A stretch of 64,000 nucleotides of DNA, from assembly GCA_025603075.1 (NCBI GenBank), contig MU626296.1, forward strand, positions 1-64,000, read 5' to 3'. Made by a program: the position numbers and the translations under genes. This document shows, in pieces, positions 22,205 to 34,118 of the stretch. This DNA comes from Neoconidiobolus thromboides FSU 785 (Eukaryota > Entomophthoromycota > Entomophthoromycetes > Entomophthorales > Neoconidiobolaceae). Position 1 is the stretch's first letter; each line of letters begins with the position of its first letter. A model generated the notes under the pieces. The model had not been told where the DNA came from, searched no databases, and saw nothing but the letters and a program-made list of their open reading frames with translations.

Positions 22205-24446
22205 ATGTTGAATAATATGCCAAAAAGTACCATCAATGGCCTCGCTTATTTACGAGACCGATTTGGCTCATTGATCACCTTTGAGTCCTCAGAAGGTGAT
22301 CAAAGCAAACTAAAAACTTTTAATTTCGATAAAGAAGAGTTAGATACACTAGATGTTATTGCAAGAAAATTTCGTCATGAAGCCAAAAATGATGTTGAGA
22401 ATGATTTAAATGAAAGTGTTGAAGATAGCCCAAAGAAAGAAACTAGCGGAGCTAATCAAGAAGAAATCAACAAAACTAACGATGAAGAAGAAATTAGCAA
22501 AACCAAGTCGGTTAATTATAACGAAGTTAGTTCTATTGGAGACTTAATAAAAAGCGCGAGGACATATGATAAAATAATACAATCAGATGATGGAAGGGAA
22601 GTTTTTGTATTTTGTGGGGGGGAAAAATGTATACATTGAACTTATTTCCAAAATTAAACTAACATTTCAATTTAGTTGTGCAAATAGAAGAAGAAGATAT
22701 AGTAAATAGAAATGATGTATTCAAGATTACTCAAAATGGACAGTTGATTCCCTACGTCCGAAGATATCCTGTTTTAAACACCCCAAACCAATATCCATAT
22801 AGTTGGAAACATGGCGTTGGTTTACGTAATCCAGATGTGTTTTGTTATGCTAATTCGCTATTTCAAAGTCTATTTAATTTAGGCTATTTTAAGGACCTAA
22901 TAATGTCTAAAGCTCAATTTGAATGTAAATTATTTCTATTGTTTATTTAACGATGCTAATTTCCTTACAGGTAAACATGGAGAACTCACAGATGACTTTG
23001 GATGTTTATTATGCTATCTAAGAAAAAGATTGCCTTCAATCTATAAGCATCAAGGGGGATCAACTGAATTATATAAACTAATTATTAAAATCGCAAGTAA
23101 ATAATATTCTACTTAACTAGTATTAGAATACTGATAATTTAATAATAGAAAAGATGAACGAAGGTTCCATATATGACATGAAAGATGCTTCAGAGTTTGG
23201 ATTAAAGTTATTAGATTTACTTGAAGAGTGTTTTACTAAAATGATTGATAACCCTAAGTAAGATAGTAATTCACATATACAATAATTATGTTGATCATTT
23301 TGATTAGTCCATTCCGCCATACAACCGTAATGGATAACCCAGTTCATCAAATATTTGGGATAGTCAAAAAAGATACATCCTCGTGTGCATCAAAAGGTCA
23401 TGAGTCAAATCACTTCTTTACCGATTATTCATTAGAAGTATTGCCTTCCAAAGATATTTATAAATCATTAGATCATCACTTTCAAAGTAAAAAAATAGAT
23501 GATAGAAAATGTGATCATTGTGACATACGGGGGAAAGGTAAAAATATGGTTACGATACACAAACCACCAAAGGTGTTATTAATTAAAATTAATCGAACAT
23601 CCTATTCTTTCAAAAAAAGAGATGATGCAGTAGAATTCCCAACTATATTGGACATTTCAAAATATACAGATAGTAACTCAACTACCAAATATCAATTAGA
23701 TTCTGTTGTAGTTCATTACGGAAGAGATGCATATAGTGGCCATTATGTAACAGTTACTAGAAATAAGGATAATGAGTTTTATATGATAAGCGATGCTAGT
23801 GAGCCAGAGTTGCTAAAATTTGAATCTTTTAAAAAAGAATTATATCAAGGAGCATGTGTATTATCATATGTTTTAATAGAAGACAATGAAGAAAAAAACA
23901 AAATTGAGGATTATAGCCTTATTGAGCTATTCGATAATCATCCAAGTAGTTGAATTTTAAATACTTAATATAAGACTAAAATTTTATTTAGAAAAAATAG
24001 AGAAAGTTAAAGTAACCAAAAGCGAAAGGATGGTTAATAAAACTGAAAAAGCAGACGAAGCCAAAGAAGATAAAGGAGTTAACAGGCTTAAGATAAAAGA
24101 AGATTTTAATATGAGGCCAATAATAAATGGAAATATGGAAGAAAAGGTAATAAAATCAGCCTTGAAAGGAAAAAAGAAAAAGAAACTAGGAAGAGGTAAA
24201 GGAACTTTCCAAGTGGTAGTAGAGAAAAACGGACAAGGGGTTGAAAAAGGATTTTCATTTAATGAAGATTTATTTGACAATAAGAAAAGATCTTTTGTTA
24301 AGAGGCCTGATAGCTATGACCACGAATACGATTATGGGCGCTTACCAAAGATTAAAAAGAAAAGAGAAGATAATTTTAACCAACATAATCAATTCCAAGT
24401 GGAACAAGATATTAAGAATATTGTTAAAAAATATAGGAATCATTGA
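22205..24446 (+). CDS. Ubiquitin carboxyl-terminal hydrolase (USP/C19), USP36-like, six exons
   Basis: Exons 22205-22628, 22676-22924, 22971-23096, 23149-23257, 23308-23945 and 23992-24446 are phase-compatible and give 666 residues. The Cys box is GLRNPDVFCYANSLFQSLF (usual GNTCYxNS, here with a variant PDVF before the Cys). The helix-rich part has a DASEFGLKLLDLLEE box, a zinc-ribbon-like CDHC pair sits near the middle, and the His box is DAYSGHYVTV followed by MISDASEPEL. It removes ubiquitin from proteins. The acidic N-terminal extension and the Lys-rich C-terminal exon with DHEYDYGRLPKIKKKR resemble nucleolar USP36/Ubp10-type enzymes; that subfamily is an inference. Without the last 46-nt intron (weak GTAGTT donor) the protein would stop at 23953, so the final exon is slightly less certain. 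Confidence 0.88.
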
Positions 24447-25517
24447 TTACCAGCTATTAGTTTTATAAAGCTTCAGGTTTTCTAAAATATTATCAAACAT
24501 TTTGTTGTATTTCTATTAATAAAGTAATTATTGACATTTTACTCTTTTTATTTCATGATTGATTTAATATATATTATGTGATTTAGGTTCAACATTATTA
24601 AAGAATATCTTGTGCTTTAGTATTCCACTTTATTGCTCTAAGTTGTTTTATTACCTTCGCTATAACTTAATACACTTATACTAGTATTTAAAGGTGTATT
24701 TTGGAATATATAATGGTCCTCAATTATAGCTTTGTTTACATTTTATAACTAAAATAAATTAAATGATTTTAGTCCACATATACAACTTTTACTATAGTGT
24801 TACAATAAAACATAGATAAATATTTTTCACTTAGCTACTTTAACGTTTCTTGTTACAAAGCATATTGACTTTCAGCTTTCATTTTTATTTTTTCAATTCA
24901 TTTTTTAATATGATTAAGTTTAAAAATCATGAGGTATTTATAAAGCAGATTATTTATAATAAATGTAAGTTGTTTTGATCAGGATTGTAAAAATTTAGTT
25001 ATAAAACTGTAAAACATGAAATTTAAATTAAAATCAAGAATTTAAGTAAAGTACAGTGATAAAATTTTAATTACAAAAGTTTGATATAAATTATTTGGAC
25101 AACTATATAAAAGGCCGAAGATATAAAAAACGCTAGAGAATTATTTTTTGTATAGCAATTATTAATCCAATTCAAAAAAGTAAATATCTCCTACCTTATT
25201 TGTATCATGTTATAAATAAAAATTATAAATTTACTTTGAGATATTTCAAATACTACTCAAAGTAAAGCAAGATGACTATTTAAATTCAATTTTTACGACC
25301 AAGGGAAGGAGAAAATATACTTTATATCAAAGCTAAGAAATTAATTTTAAAAGACTTACATCTCCTATCGCTGATAACAAATAGAGGGACTCTTTGGAAA
25401 AACTATTTTGTAATAAATAGGCATAAATATTTAAGATAATCCAAACAAAGTAATACTAAAAAATAAATCCATTTATTAAAGATCTTTAAATAGCAATATT
25501 AGTAAAGAGATAGAAAT
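24447..25517. other. Convergent intergenic region
   Basis: 1.07 kb between the 3' ends of the ubiquitin protease and an amino-acid transporter; no gene or repeat recognised. Confidence 0.55.
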
Positions 25518-27125
25518 TTAGTGTTCACGAATGATTTGTTCGAAGTCATTTCCAATGAATTTCTCTGGGTGGTTAATACGAGAATTATGGAATCCATAAC
25601 AAATGTAAATAAGTATACCAATACCAAGCCAGATGAAAAGACGAGCTAATGAAGATGGTGGATTTGTAAACACTAAAGCGATCGAGAATAAAGCTCCAAA
25701 TAACGGAATAACATAAGGTCCTAATGGAACACGGAATGGACGTGGGAGATCTGGTCTTTTAATACGAAGGATCATAACTCCAATGCATACAAGAAAGAAG
25801 CCAAAAAGTGTACCCATACCTGACAATGAGCCTAAAAGATCAACTGGGAAGATAGCAGCTAATAATGATGCAATACATCCTACAATAAGCTGACTCACCC
25901 ATGGAGTACCAAATTTACGATGGACTCTTCCAAAGAATCTAGGTAAAAGACCATCACGAGACATGGTATAGAAAATACGAGCTTGGGCCATCATGGTAAC
26001 AATAATGGCAGTAACCATACCAAGTACAGCTGATAGACCAATAGCAATAGATAACCAATTTTTGTTGACATAAGAAGTTGCAAAAGTAATTGGACTATTG
26101 ACATCAATTTCATAATAAGGAACAATACCTACTAAGACCAAGCATACAGCAATATAAAGCGCAGTTGAAATAACTAAAGAACCAATGATACCAATAGGCA
26201 TGTCCCTTCCAGGATTTTTAGCTTCTTGTGCAGCAGTTGATACAGAGTCAAATCCAGTATAACAAAAGAACACGATCGATGAGCCTTTTAATACACCCAA
26301 TGCACCATATTTACCGTAAACACCGTCTACTGCACTAGGAATAAATGGATTATAATTAGCAACGTCAACGTCTCCAGCACAAGCAAATATAAATAAAAGA
26401 ATAACAATCATTTTGATTATAACTGCAACAACAGTAGCAGTGGCAGATTCACGAGAAGAGTATATTAATAATAAGGTACATGCCATAATAATACAGACTG
26501 CAGGAAGATTGAAATAATCTCCTGTAAGCTCAAAACTACTTTTTTCTTCAACCCATTTTACGAACGCTCCAGTAAGATGCTTTGGTGGATTCCATCCAAA
26601 GGCATCATGAAAGAATCGCATAAGATAAGCAGACCATCCTACACCCACAGCAGCAGTACCAACCAAATATTCCAAAACTAGAGCCCAACCAACGACCCAA
26701 GATACAAATTCACCCATAGTAGTATATGTATAAGAGTAAGCAGAGCCAGCAACTGGAATCATAGCAGCGATTTCAGCATAACATAAAGCAGCCAAAGTAG
26801 CAACGAAACCAGCAATAGCAAAACATAAAACAACAGCAGGACCAGCATTATCATGTGCAACAGTACCAGAGTATATAAAAATACCAGTACCAATAATACA
26901 ACCGATACCGATACCAGTCAAATGAATAGCATTGAGACTACGTTTCATACCAGTGTTTTGAGTAGCATCCATCAAACCTTCAACATTTTTTCTAACGAAT
27001 AACCTTCTTAATGTAAACATACCCCAGTTTTCACCAGACTTTCTTATAACTTGAGGAACAGGGACATCGACTGATCCAGTCTCTTTTGAAGTCTCAAAAG
27101 CTTCATTTACTTCTTTTTCACCCAT
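25518..27125 (-). CDS. APC-superfamily amino-acid transporter (CAT type), copy 1
   Basis: 535 residues, intronless. The first helix carries the APC signature HLTGIGIGCIIGTGIFIYSG. About 12-14 hydrophobic segments follow, with conserved FCYTGFDSVSTAAQEAKNP and FGTPWVSQL loops and the C-terminal RPFRVPLGPYVIPLFG of cationic amino-acid transporters. It should import amino acids by proton or exchange coupling at the plasma membrane or vacuole. It is about 85% identical to copy 2 at 43702-45309, with exactly the same length. It has an FACAGDVDVANYNPF loop after the sixth helix that copy 3 lacks. The start is the ATG of MGEKEVNEAFETSKETG; TATATAAA lies about 65 nt upstream. The exact substrate cannot be told. 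Confidence 0.95.
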   Translation of the reverse strand: MGEKEVNEAFETSKETGSVDVPVPQVIRKSGENWGMFTLRRLFVRKNVEGLMDATQNTGMKRSLNAIHLTGIGIGCIIGTGIFIYSGTVAHDNAGPAVVLCFAIAGFVATLAALCYAEIAAMIPVAGSAYSYTYTTMGEFVSWVVGWALVLEYLVGTAAVGVGWSAYLMRFFHDAFGWNPPKHLTGAFVKWVEEKSSFELTGDYFNLPAVCIIMACTLLLIYSSRESATATVVAVIIKMIVILLFIFACAGDVDVANYNPFIPSAVDGVYGKYGALGVLKGSSIVFFCYTGFDSVSTAAQEAKNPGRDMPIGIIGSLVISTALYIAVCLVLVGIVPYYEIDVNSPITFATSYVNKNWLSIAIGLSAVLGMVTAIIVTMMAQARIFYTMSRDGLLPRFFGRVHRKFGTPWVSQLIVGCIASLLAAIFPVDLLGSLSGMGTLFGFFLVCIGVMILRIKRPDLPRPFRVPLGPYVIPLFGALFSIALVFTNPPSSLARLFIWLGIGILIYICYGFHNSRINHPEKFIGNDFEQIIREH

Positions 27126-27189
27126 CGCGAGCCTATAAAAAATTCAAACTTTATTAAATATATTTAGTTCGTAGTAAGTTTATGTACTG

Positions 27190-27197
27190 TTTATATA
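27190..27197 (-). promoter_or_regulatory. TATA box of transporter copy 1
   Basis: TATATAAA on the minus strand about 65-72 nt before the ATG at 27125. A TTTTTATAG acceptor-like site lies between it and the ATG, so a 5'UTR intron is possible. Confidence 0.38.
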
Positions 27198-29951
27198 CTC
27201 TTAAATATGGTTTCTTTTTTTATCATTTGGGCCAAATTCCAATTTGGTTCTCAGAACTTGCTTTAATTATTAGCAATCAACTGATTTAAAATGTGATGTT
27301 AAATAAAATCTTCACCTCCAACTTTGGTTAATTGTATGACCTACTACTAGGCTAGATCACTTGATAGATTTTAATCCTAATGCTGGTGAAAAAATCTACA
27401 TTGCCTATTTTGATAATCTATAAATTATAGCCAATTAATTTATTTAAATTTTTATTATTATATTAAAATTATATATATTGATAATAACAATGTACATGTA
27501 TGTGTTTATCAATATAAGCTTTATTCTCGTTTGATTTTTTTTATACAGAAAAGGTTTTTGTATTTACCTTAATGCTTCTAAATTAATGAAGGAGCTTGTG
27601 CTTTAAACGAAAAATGTGGCAAACTGATAATGAGAGGGACAATGTTACATAATGGCGAAATTCTGAAAAATCTGCTTTTAAGCGTCCTTAATTTTTAAGG
27701 ATAAAACAAGATAAACTTTAATTCTTTTATTCAATAATAATATGGGGTAAAAATTATATACAACTTTATACAGAAAAAGTTATCGTATACTTGTATTGTT
27801 AAAATATATGGCTATAAATGATTATAACAGTGAAAGGAAGGATTCTATACCCTCAATATTTAATGATAGAGGCACATAATTTAATAATTTGAGGACCTTT
27901 TAAGTGTATTAACCCATAAATTAAATTTAACTACTGAGTTATGCAACGTTTTAGTCGAAATATTTCCCTTTTACTATAATGACTTTAATCACCATTTTTA
28001 TTTTAATCAGTTGATTCACTTTTTATTATATTTATCTACTCATGGTATATAATACTTTTTAAGCTAAAGTTATAAAAAGGATCCTTAGACTCCCTTTAAA
28101 CCGTTCATTATATATAACCTAAATATTAAATTAATACTAAACCCATAGTACATTTTTAATAATCTAACGAATAGCATTTCCCTGAGGTATAATTTGATCT
28201 TAGATAGTAAGGTAACTTAACAAACTAAAGCCCATAGTAACAGTATTTTATTTAATAGATGAGATCCTTACTATAAATATGCTTTTATATGAATTTATAT
28301 AAATATAAATATAGGCACTTGTAATCTATTTAAAAATAATCTTTGCATTTATTTACAAAAATATATATTATTTATTATCAATGTTCGGTAATTACCTCAA
28401 GCTTTCTATTCTGCTGCAATCTTGTATCAGTTATATCTTGAAATCAATCAAATATTTTTTGCATAAATGAAAATAACATAAGAATAAATGATATATTTAA
28501 TTTATAAAAGATGTAAAGCGGAATATAAAATCAAATAAATGTTGCTAAAAATGGCATTTCTTTCTAGATTACATAATAATATTAATCCGGGTACAAAATC
28601 ACTCAAATAAGGTTTTCTCATTTTATGGTTTTTTAACCATATTTAAAAATTCTATTCTTTTATTGCAAAATTTATCAACGGATGAGATAAGATATATTTG
28701 TTACAGTAAACTTACATCAAATAAGAGACGATAAGTGTTTTCATACAACTATTATTAATATTGCATTATTTTCTACTTATTAATGATCATTGAGGAAAGA
28801 ATTCTTTCCAATATGCAAATGAATAAAAAATCAAAAATCAAAGGTAAGTTCTAGAGAAAGCAAATGATCAGAGAATAGAATAATAATTCTCTTATCTAAT
28901 CATTTGACAGCTCATATTTATTACTGTAATATTATCAACACAGAACATTTGAAAAAGGACAACACATATAGTAAATAAGCAATATGGTATTTTTTAAATC
29001 TTTAGTTTATATTATATGTTTTTATGACTGTTAACTAAGGTATATAATTCAACTATAGAAAATCTTATAGAAGCGAACTATCTAAAGTAAAACATTAAAG
29101 ATTTGAAATGGTCAAGTGAAAGTATACTAATAAATTAGGTTCTAGAAAGAAATGTTTGTCTTACCACCTTGATTATCATTAGACTTCTATTTGTACTAAC
29201 TAGGACAAAATTATAAATTGGTCGTAATATTGAAAGTTGCTATCCTCGAGATTCCTTTTTTTGACTATGGCTAGCTAATAAAAATTAAAATGCAAAACAT
29301 TCTTTAAATTAATTCATTTTAACCTTTATTTTTTATATTGGAATTGATATACTGCCATACATATATAATTTCTATAAAAAAATAGTTAATTTACTTAAAA
29401 AGTATAAAGCTTTGAATATAAGGTTTTTATTTTGTTACATCTGAATATAATAACTCATTTGTTTAAAATATGATGAGATAAAACCTTAAAATAAGCTTTT
29501 ATAAAAGTTATGGCTAAAACGTGAACTATTATAATGATATTATATTATTGAATTATAGCCGAAAACAGATCATTAGTACTAAATGCTCCGTTTATTTTTT
29601 TTATTAAAAATACTATAAAAGTTTACAATTTAATCAAGTAAAATCGATTGTTAGTTATATTAAATAAAAGCTGTATTTAAGCACTTTCCAATTTATTTTA
29701 ACTCTAATTATTATATAATAACATACAAATAAAATTAATTCCTACTTATAGTAGATAAATCTGTATATGTATATTTCCAGCTATATTTTAATAATATACA
29801 AATGAGATAACTCTGTTTTTTGAAATAGTAGTTTATATAAAGATTTAAAAATATCAAATAAACTTTATAAAAGGCTCTACTAAAAATTTATTATTTACAT
29901 TATTCATTGTTTATATACCCAAACATTAAGAATTGGTCATTTATTTCAACA
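27198..29951. other. Long gene-free region
   Basis: 2.75 kb of AT-rich DNA with no ORF above background, no palindromic repeat copy and no RNA gene that could be recognised. Confidence 0.55.
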
Positions 29952-31250
29952 TTAGCCAAAAAATGTGTCATCGGAGGATGTATCTGATGATAAGCTTAAA
30001 GAATCTGTAAATAGCATGCTTTTACTTGATAGTGACAGATTGGTAGAAAACTCAGAAAAGTAAGTTGAGACCATAGTAGAGTTTAATATTAACTCTTTTT
30101 GCTTTTTTGTTTGACTATCACTCTCCCTTTTGTTTTGCTTCCTTTTGAAATGTAATTTTTTATTAGGTTTTTTAATGAAATAAGTAAATTTATCAGGCTC
30201 TTTGGGTGAATCATATACAAATACTTTGCTTTTCTAAAAGTCATTAGTATTGACTTAATAGTTGACTAATTAGCATACCTTAATTTTAATTTCATTGGGT
30301 ATAATGAAATAGATATAATATAACTTATACATTATGTATATAAAATAATCTTCTAAATTAATAGTATCCTAAAAGTGTTCTTAAATGATAATGAATATTT
30401 AATGAATAAAAAATTACATTATCACTTGTAAAAACTAATTCCTTTAGTAAATAATTTGAAGAAAATTTAGTAATACTAATAATTGATGTACATATCATTT
30501 CCCAGTTAGGATATATTTCTTTAAATAACTATAATAATATAATTATAATAATAATTGTGTCTAAAATTATAACCTTGAAATGATTAGAATCAAATATAAG
30601 CGGAAAGTGAAGTTTTAATAATGAAAAGATAGCATATTGAAGTTGGTCTAAAATTTGATCGGATTTTTGATAGTCATCTAATAAAAAAGTTAATAATTAA
30701 TTTAATAGTATATTTTTTTACCTTCCCTGCCTAATTCTATACTTAAATTGATGCTTTTTAAATGTGATATTAAATTAGGTTGAATGTTTAATTGATTTTG
30801 TGAAAATAAATACACTGCTATTTAGGTAAGTTATTTTTTACATGAATGCATTAAAATTACTTACTTTTCATAAAGTCATTGTTATTTATATCTGGCTTGA
30901 TTTGAGATACCATGGTATTCTCATAACTTTGTTCAGAGATTAACAGTGATAATATAGGATTCTTCCACTTCGTTTTAATTATTGTTTTATTTCTAGTTTA
31001 TTAATAATAAATTATTAAAGTTAAACAATAGTTTAAAATATTACGTATCTAAAAAGATTATATTTAACACAATAGACCCATTAAAGTAAATAAATTGGCT
31101 AAATTCTTTGTTTATTACAGTGTTCTCCTTTATAATATTAGTGATTGTTTTAGAGAAATGTAATATATAATTAAAACTTATTTTAAATAAATTATCTGAT
31201 GTTTTATTTTTAAAATTGATTGATAAATAATCCTTTTTTTCATAATCCAT
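29952..31250 (-). CDS. Unrecognised protein, seven exons
   Basis: Exons (minus) 31250-31045, 30992-30865, 30817-30722, 30677-30574, 30528-30418, 30368-30279 and 30233-29952 keep one frame through six GT-AG introns of 44-52 nt and give 338 residues from MDYEKKDYLSINF to DTSSDDTFFG. The consistent phases across seven exons, five of them too short to stand out as ORFs, make chance unlikely. The first ~215 residues look globular with alternating hydrophobic residues (NYILHFSKTITNII, ILDQLQYAIFSLLKLHFPLIF). The last ~90 are very basic (KKPNKKLHFKRKQNKRE) and then Ser-rich, typical of a disordered nuclear tail. No family is recognised. It lies 124 bp downstream of a small gene on the same strand. 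Confidence 0.72.
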
Positions 31251-31374
31251 TTATAATGTTTTTAAAAATAAAATTCATAGATTTTATATAGTTTGCTATT
31301 TAATGCATTTTATTAATTATTCATTTTGATATTTACTTAGCAATTATAACTTTTATTTTATCATTATCTATTTA

Positions 31375-31881
31375 TTAACACTTGTTTAAGCATTTCCCAT
31401 CCTCACAAGCATCGCATAAAGTTATGTCGTCCTCATAAGTATTATATAAATTTACAGCATCCTCACTTTCTTTCTCATCTTCGGATAAATTGATTTCTGT
31501 TATGATTTTAGTACCATGGTATTGGGTTATTTTCCTATTCGTTTTTAAACTAAAAAAGCATTCAACTGGAGGTGCCTTCATTCGATTGTTGAATGCTTTT
31601 GAGTGCTCTTCTAAAATTTTTGGATCCAAAATGGTTTCGCTATTTTTGACTTTTCGCTTTTTATCAGCCTTTTTATTCTTTTTGCCCATCCTCCTAACTA
31701 CCTTTGTTTTGCTTTGTTTTTCGGTTTCGTTGTTTTCTTGGGTGCTATCTTGTGTTGAGTTTTCATCCAAGCCAAGTCCCTTTTTATCAGATTCAAGCCC
31801 GCTAAATGGAGATTCATGTTCTTCCTTTAATAAATCAAATATATTCCCTGAATGCCCAAGCTTAGCATCATTATCAGACAT
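31375..31881 (-). CDS. Small charged protein of unknown function
   Basis: 168 residues, intronless, starting MSDNDAKLGHSGNIFDLLKE. An acidic/Ser-rich first third is followed by a lysine-rich stretch (VVRRMGKKNKKADKKRKVK), then a more ordered part (ILEEHSKAFNNRMKAPPVE, FFSLKTNRKITQYHGTK) and a Cys-containing end LCDACEDGKCLNKC. The basic stretch looks like a nuclear/nucleolar localisation signal and the four terminal Cys could bind a metal; both are guesses. Codon use resembles real genes around it, and the antisense ORF at 31490-31918 is hydrophobic noise. No family recognised. Confidence 0.6.
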   Translation of the reverse strand: MSDNDAKLGHSGNIFDLLKEEHESPFSGLESDKKGLGLDENSTQDSTQENNETEKQSKTKVVRRMGKKNKKADKKRKVKNSETILDPKILEEHSKAFNNRMKAPPVECFFSLKTNRKITQYHGTKIITEINLSEDEKESEDAVNLYNTYEDDITLCDACEDGKCLNKC

Positions 31882-32820
31882 TTTTAGTTTTAAAAAGATG
31901 AAAGATTGTCTTTATTAAAATATCCAAATAAACTAAAAACTGGGAGTATAATTGGTTGGATTATGTTAAAATTTAAAAGTAGCTAATAAAAGATACCTAA
32001 AATTATCGCAAGATGCCAATTATTTATAGTTTTTATCTAAATTCAATGAAAGTATTACCAGGACCACTCCTAACATAATAACAGCTAAAATCGATATGTG
32101 AACAAAAGCGAAACGAATGAGTCAATATTCTCAATTGCAAAAATTTCATGCTATTTTGGAAAGAGAAATTAACGAGGATGGGAACAAGTATTATGAAGAT
32201 TCAGTGGATGAGAATGTGTTTCATTGTTTAGCTTTATTCTGAGACAGATGAGTAAAGTAAATCCAGGGCTGCAACAGTTATGATTGCTGAAAATTCGGGT
32301 CATCTATATATAAAATTTATGTGCTAGTATTATATGGTCTTGGAAATTACTTGAATGATAAGGGTATTTGAGAATATGTATAGCCTTCAGAAGACAATAT
32401 TGTATGTAGTGAGTGATAAAAAAAGACTATAGTTTACAGAAAATAAGTATTAGTTTGTCATTTTAACCTATATCGAATTTTAGTAGATTACGAAGATTCT
32501 TTTTCACTTTATTTAGCAAAATACAAAGAAGTCCTTTAAAAACTATTAAAATGTGAAATCTTCGAATATCTGTTTACTTTATGACTTTAAAATAAATACC
32601 ATTTAATAAGTTATATTATAATAAATAAACCAACTTCTCTTCACTATTTTATAATAAGTTGATATGACTGTATATTCATTTTATTCAATACAAAAAACCT
32701 CAGATTCACTGCCAAAATTGTTTTTATACTAGAAGAAATTGCATAGATACAAGTTCCAGCTATTATTTTAGATCATTCATATATTTATAGCAATTTAGCC
32801 CAATAAGTTAAATCAAAATA
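31882..32820. other. Intergenic region with one small ORF
   Basis: 0.94 kb between two minus-strand genes; only the 41-codon ORF at 32117 is notable. Confidence 0.5.
32117..32242 (+). CDS. Small ORF, doubtful
   Basis: 41 residues, MSQYSQLQKFHAILEREIN onward, polar with helix-like spacing and balanced codon use compared with the surrounding AT-rich spacer. Stops follow in all frames and no splice partner is seen. It may be a short gene, a gene remnant or chance. Confidence 0.2.
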   Translation: MSQYSQLQKFHAILEREINEDGNKYYEDSVDENVFHCLALF

Positions 32821-33681
32821 CTAATAATAGTCTCTAGTTAAACCGTTATCAACATTAGTTTGATTAACCACAGATTTAATCCAATCTTTATAGTTAAACA
32901 CCCGAGTATAAATACCTGGAGTATTTGGTCTCCCACACTTAAATCCAAAAGATATGATTCCTACTAAAACTGGATTATTATTATTCTTATCAAAATATAA
33001 TGCAGGGCCACCGGAATCTCCTTGACAAGCGTCAATGGTACCTTCGTCAAAACCTGCACAAAACTCTTGTCGAAAATCTATATCATAAACTTTACTTAAA
33101 TAGTTATAACAAGTTAACGGCTCAAAAACAGGAATTTGTCCGATAAGTAAAGTCTTACTATAAGGCCCATTACTATATATCGAACCCCATCCTAATATGT
33201 TTAGTTTTGATGATACTTTCTTCGCTATATTCATCTCATCTATCAACGGAAAGTGAATCTTTGAGTTGTTTACTCCAAGCCTTTCTTTACTAGAGTTTTC
33301 ATCCCTAAATACTCTATCTTCTAGTATTAAGATTGCAATATCATTTTTAATTCCTTTATTATTTGAATCATAGCTAGGATGTAAATAAACTTGCTCAACG
33401 TATGAATTAAAGCCGCCCTCATCTTCATCTTTTAAAGCCAAATTATGTCGGTTAATTTTTATCTGCAACTCAGTTCTTAAATGAGAAGCAATACAATGCC
33501 CGGCAGTTATCACGGCTTTTGAAGAAATTAAAACTCCTGAACAAAAGGGCTGGTTTGTTTTTTGGTCATAAATTGAGACCATAAAGGGATATGAAAAAGG
33601 GGTTACTTGTTTACCATTAGTGATACTAGAGACTATACTAAAATAGGTGATTATAATTATAAAATTTATTATCTCTATCAT
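32821..33681 (-). CDS. Secreted trypsin-like serine protease (S1)
   Basis: 286 residues, intronless. A hydrophobic signal peptide (1-19) is followed directly by ITNGKQVTPFSYPFMV, which corresponds to the mature chymotrypsin-fold N-terminus (IVGG position). Catalytic triad: His62 in TAGHC, Asp114 in NDIAIL and Ser223 in GDSGGP. Asp217, six before the Ser, is the trypsin specificity residue, and ISFG supplies the Gly216 position, so cleavage after Lys/Arg is expected. Cys pairs sit in the normal places (around CSGVL/AGHC and CAGF/ACQGD). Extracellular protein degradation is the likely role; such trypsins are numerous in insect-associated fungi. No propeptide separates the signal peptide from the mature start, unlike most trypsin zymogens. 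Confidence 0.96.
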   Translation of the reverse strand: MIEIINFIIIITYFSIVSSITNGKQVTPFSYPFMVSIYDQKTNQPFCSGVLISSKAVITAGHCIASHLRTELQIKINRHNLALKDEDEGGFNSYVEQVYLHPSYDSNNKGIKNDIAILILEDRVFRDENSSKERLGVNNSKIHFPLIDEMNIAKKVSSKLNILGWGSIYSNGPYSKTLLIGQIPVFEPLTCYNYLSKVYDIDFRQEFCAGFDEGTIDACQGDSGGPALYFDKNNNNPVLVGIISFGFKCGRPNTPGIYTRVFNYKDWIKSVVNQTNVDNGLTRDYY

Positions 33682-34118
33682 ATGTGCTATAATGAGTTGA
33701 AGCTATTTTCTTCCTCATTGTTTTATTATTATTCTTTCTTTCAGATCAACATGAGCATTAGATTTTGATTTTATTATAATAAATTAGTGCTAATCTTATA
33801 TGTTCTCATTTCTGTCAATCTTAATTGCTAGTAATTAAAATGATGTAATAATAGACTGAAAGAGTACATTTTAGTAATATTTTTGGAAAATTTTCGATAA
33901 TATGAGAGAACTAGGATTTTTAAGGACCATAGTAATTTATTACTATTATCTATTATGATTGGCCAAGGACTTTTAAAGTACTTAACCCACTTGAATAAAT
34001 ATAAATTATTATTAGAATTATAACACTTGCTAATAGAACCATCATATATTCTTCATAATTCTCCTTATAAGCTTTTTTAATTATTTAGAACCTTTTACTA
34101 TATTATAATTGATTTATA
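33682..34118. other. Divergent intergenic region
   Basis: 437 bp between the divergent protease and tetraspanin genes, presumably holding both promoters; no specific site recognised. Confidence 0.5.

Noticed and set aside
31490-31918. 142-codon ORF on the plus strand
   Set aside because: It is antisense to the small charged protein at 31375-31881 and its composition (Phe/Leu/Ser runs) is what the reverse of a Lys/Glu-rich gene gives.
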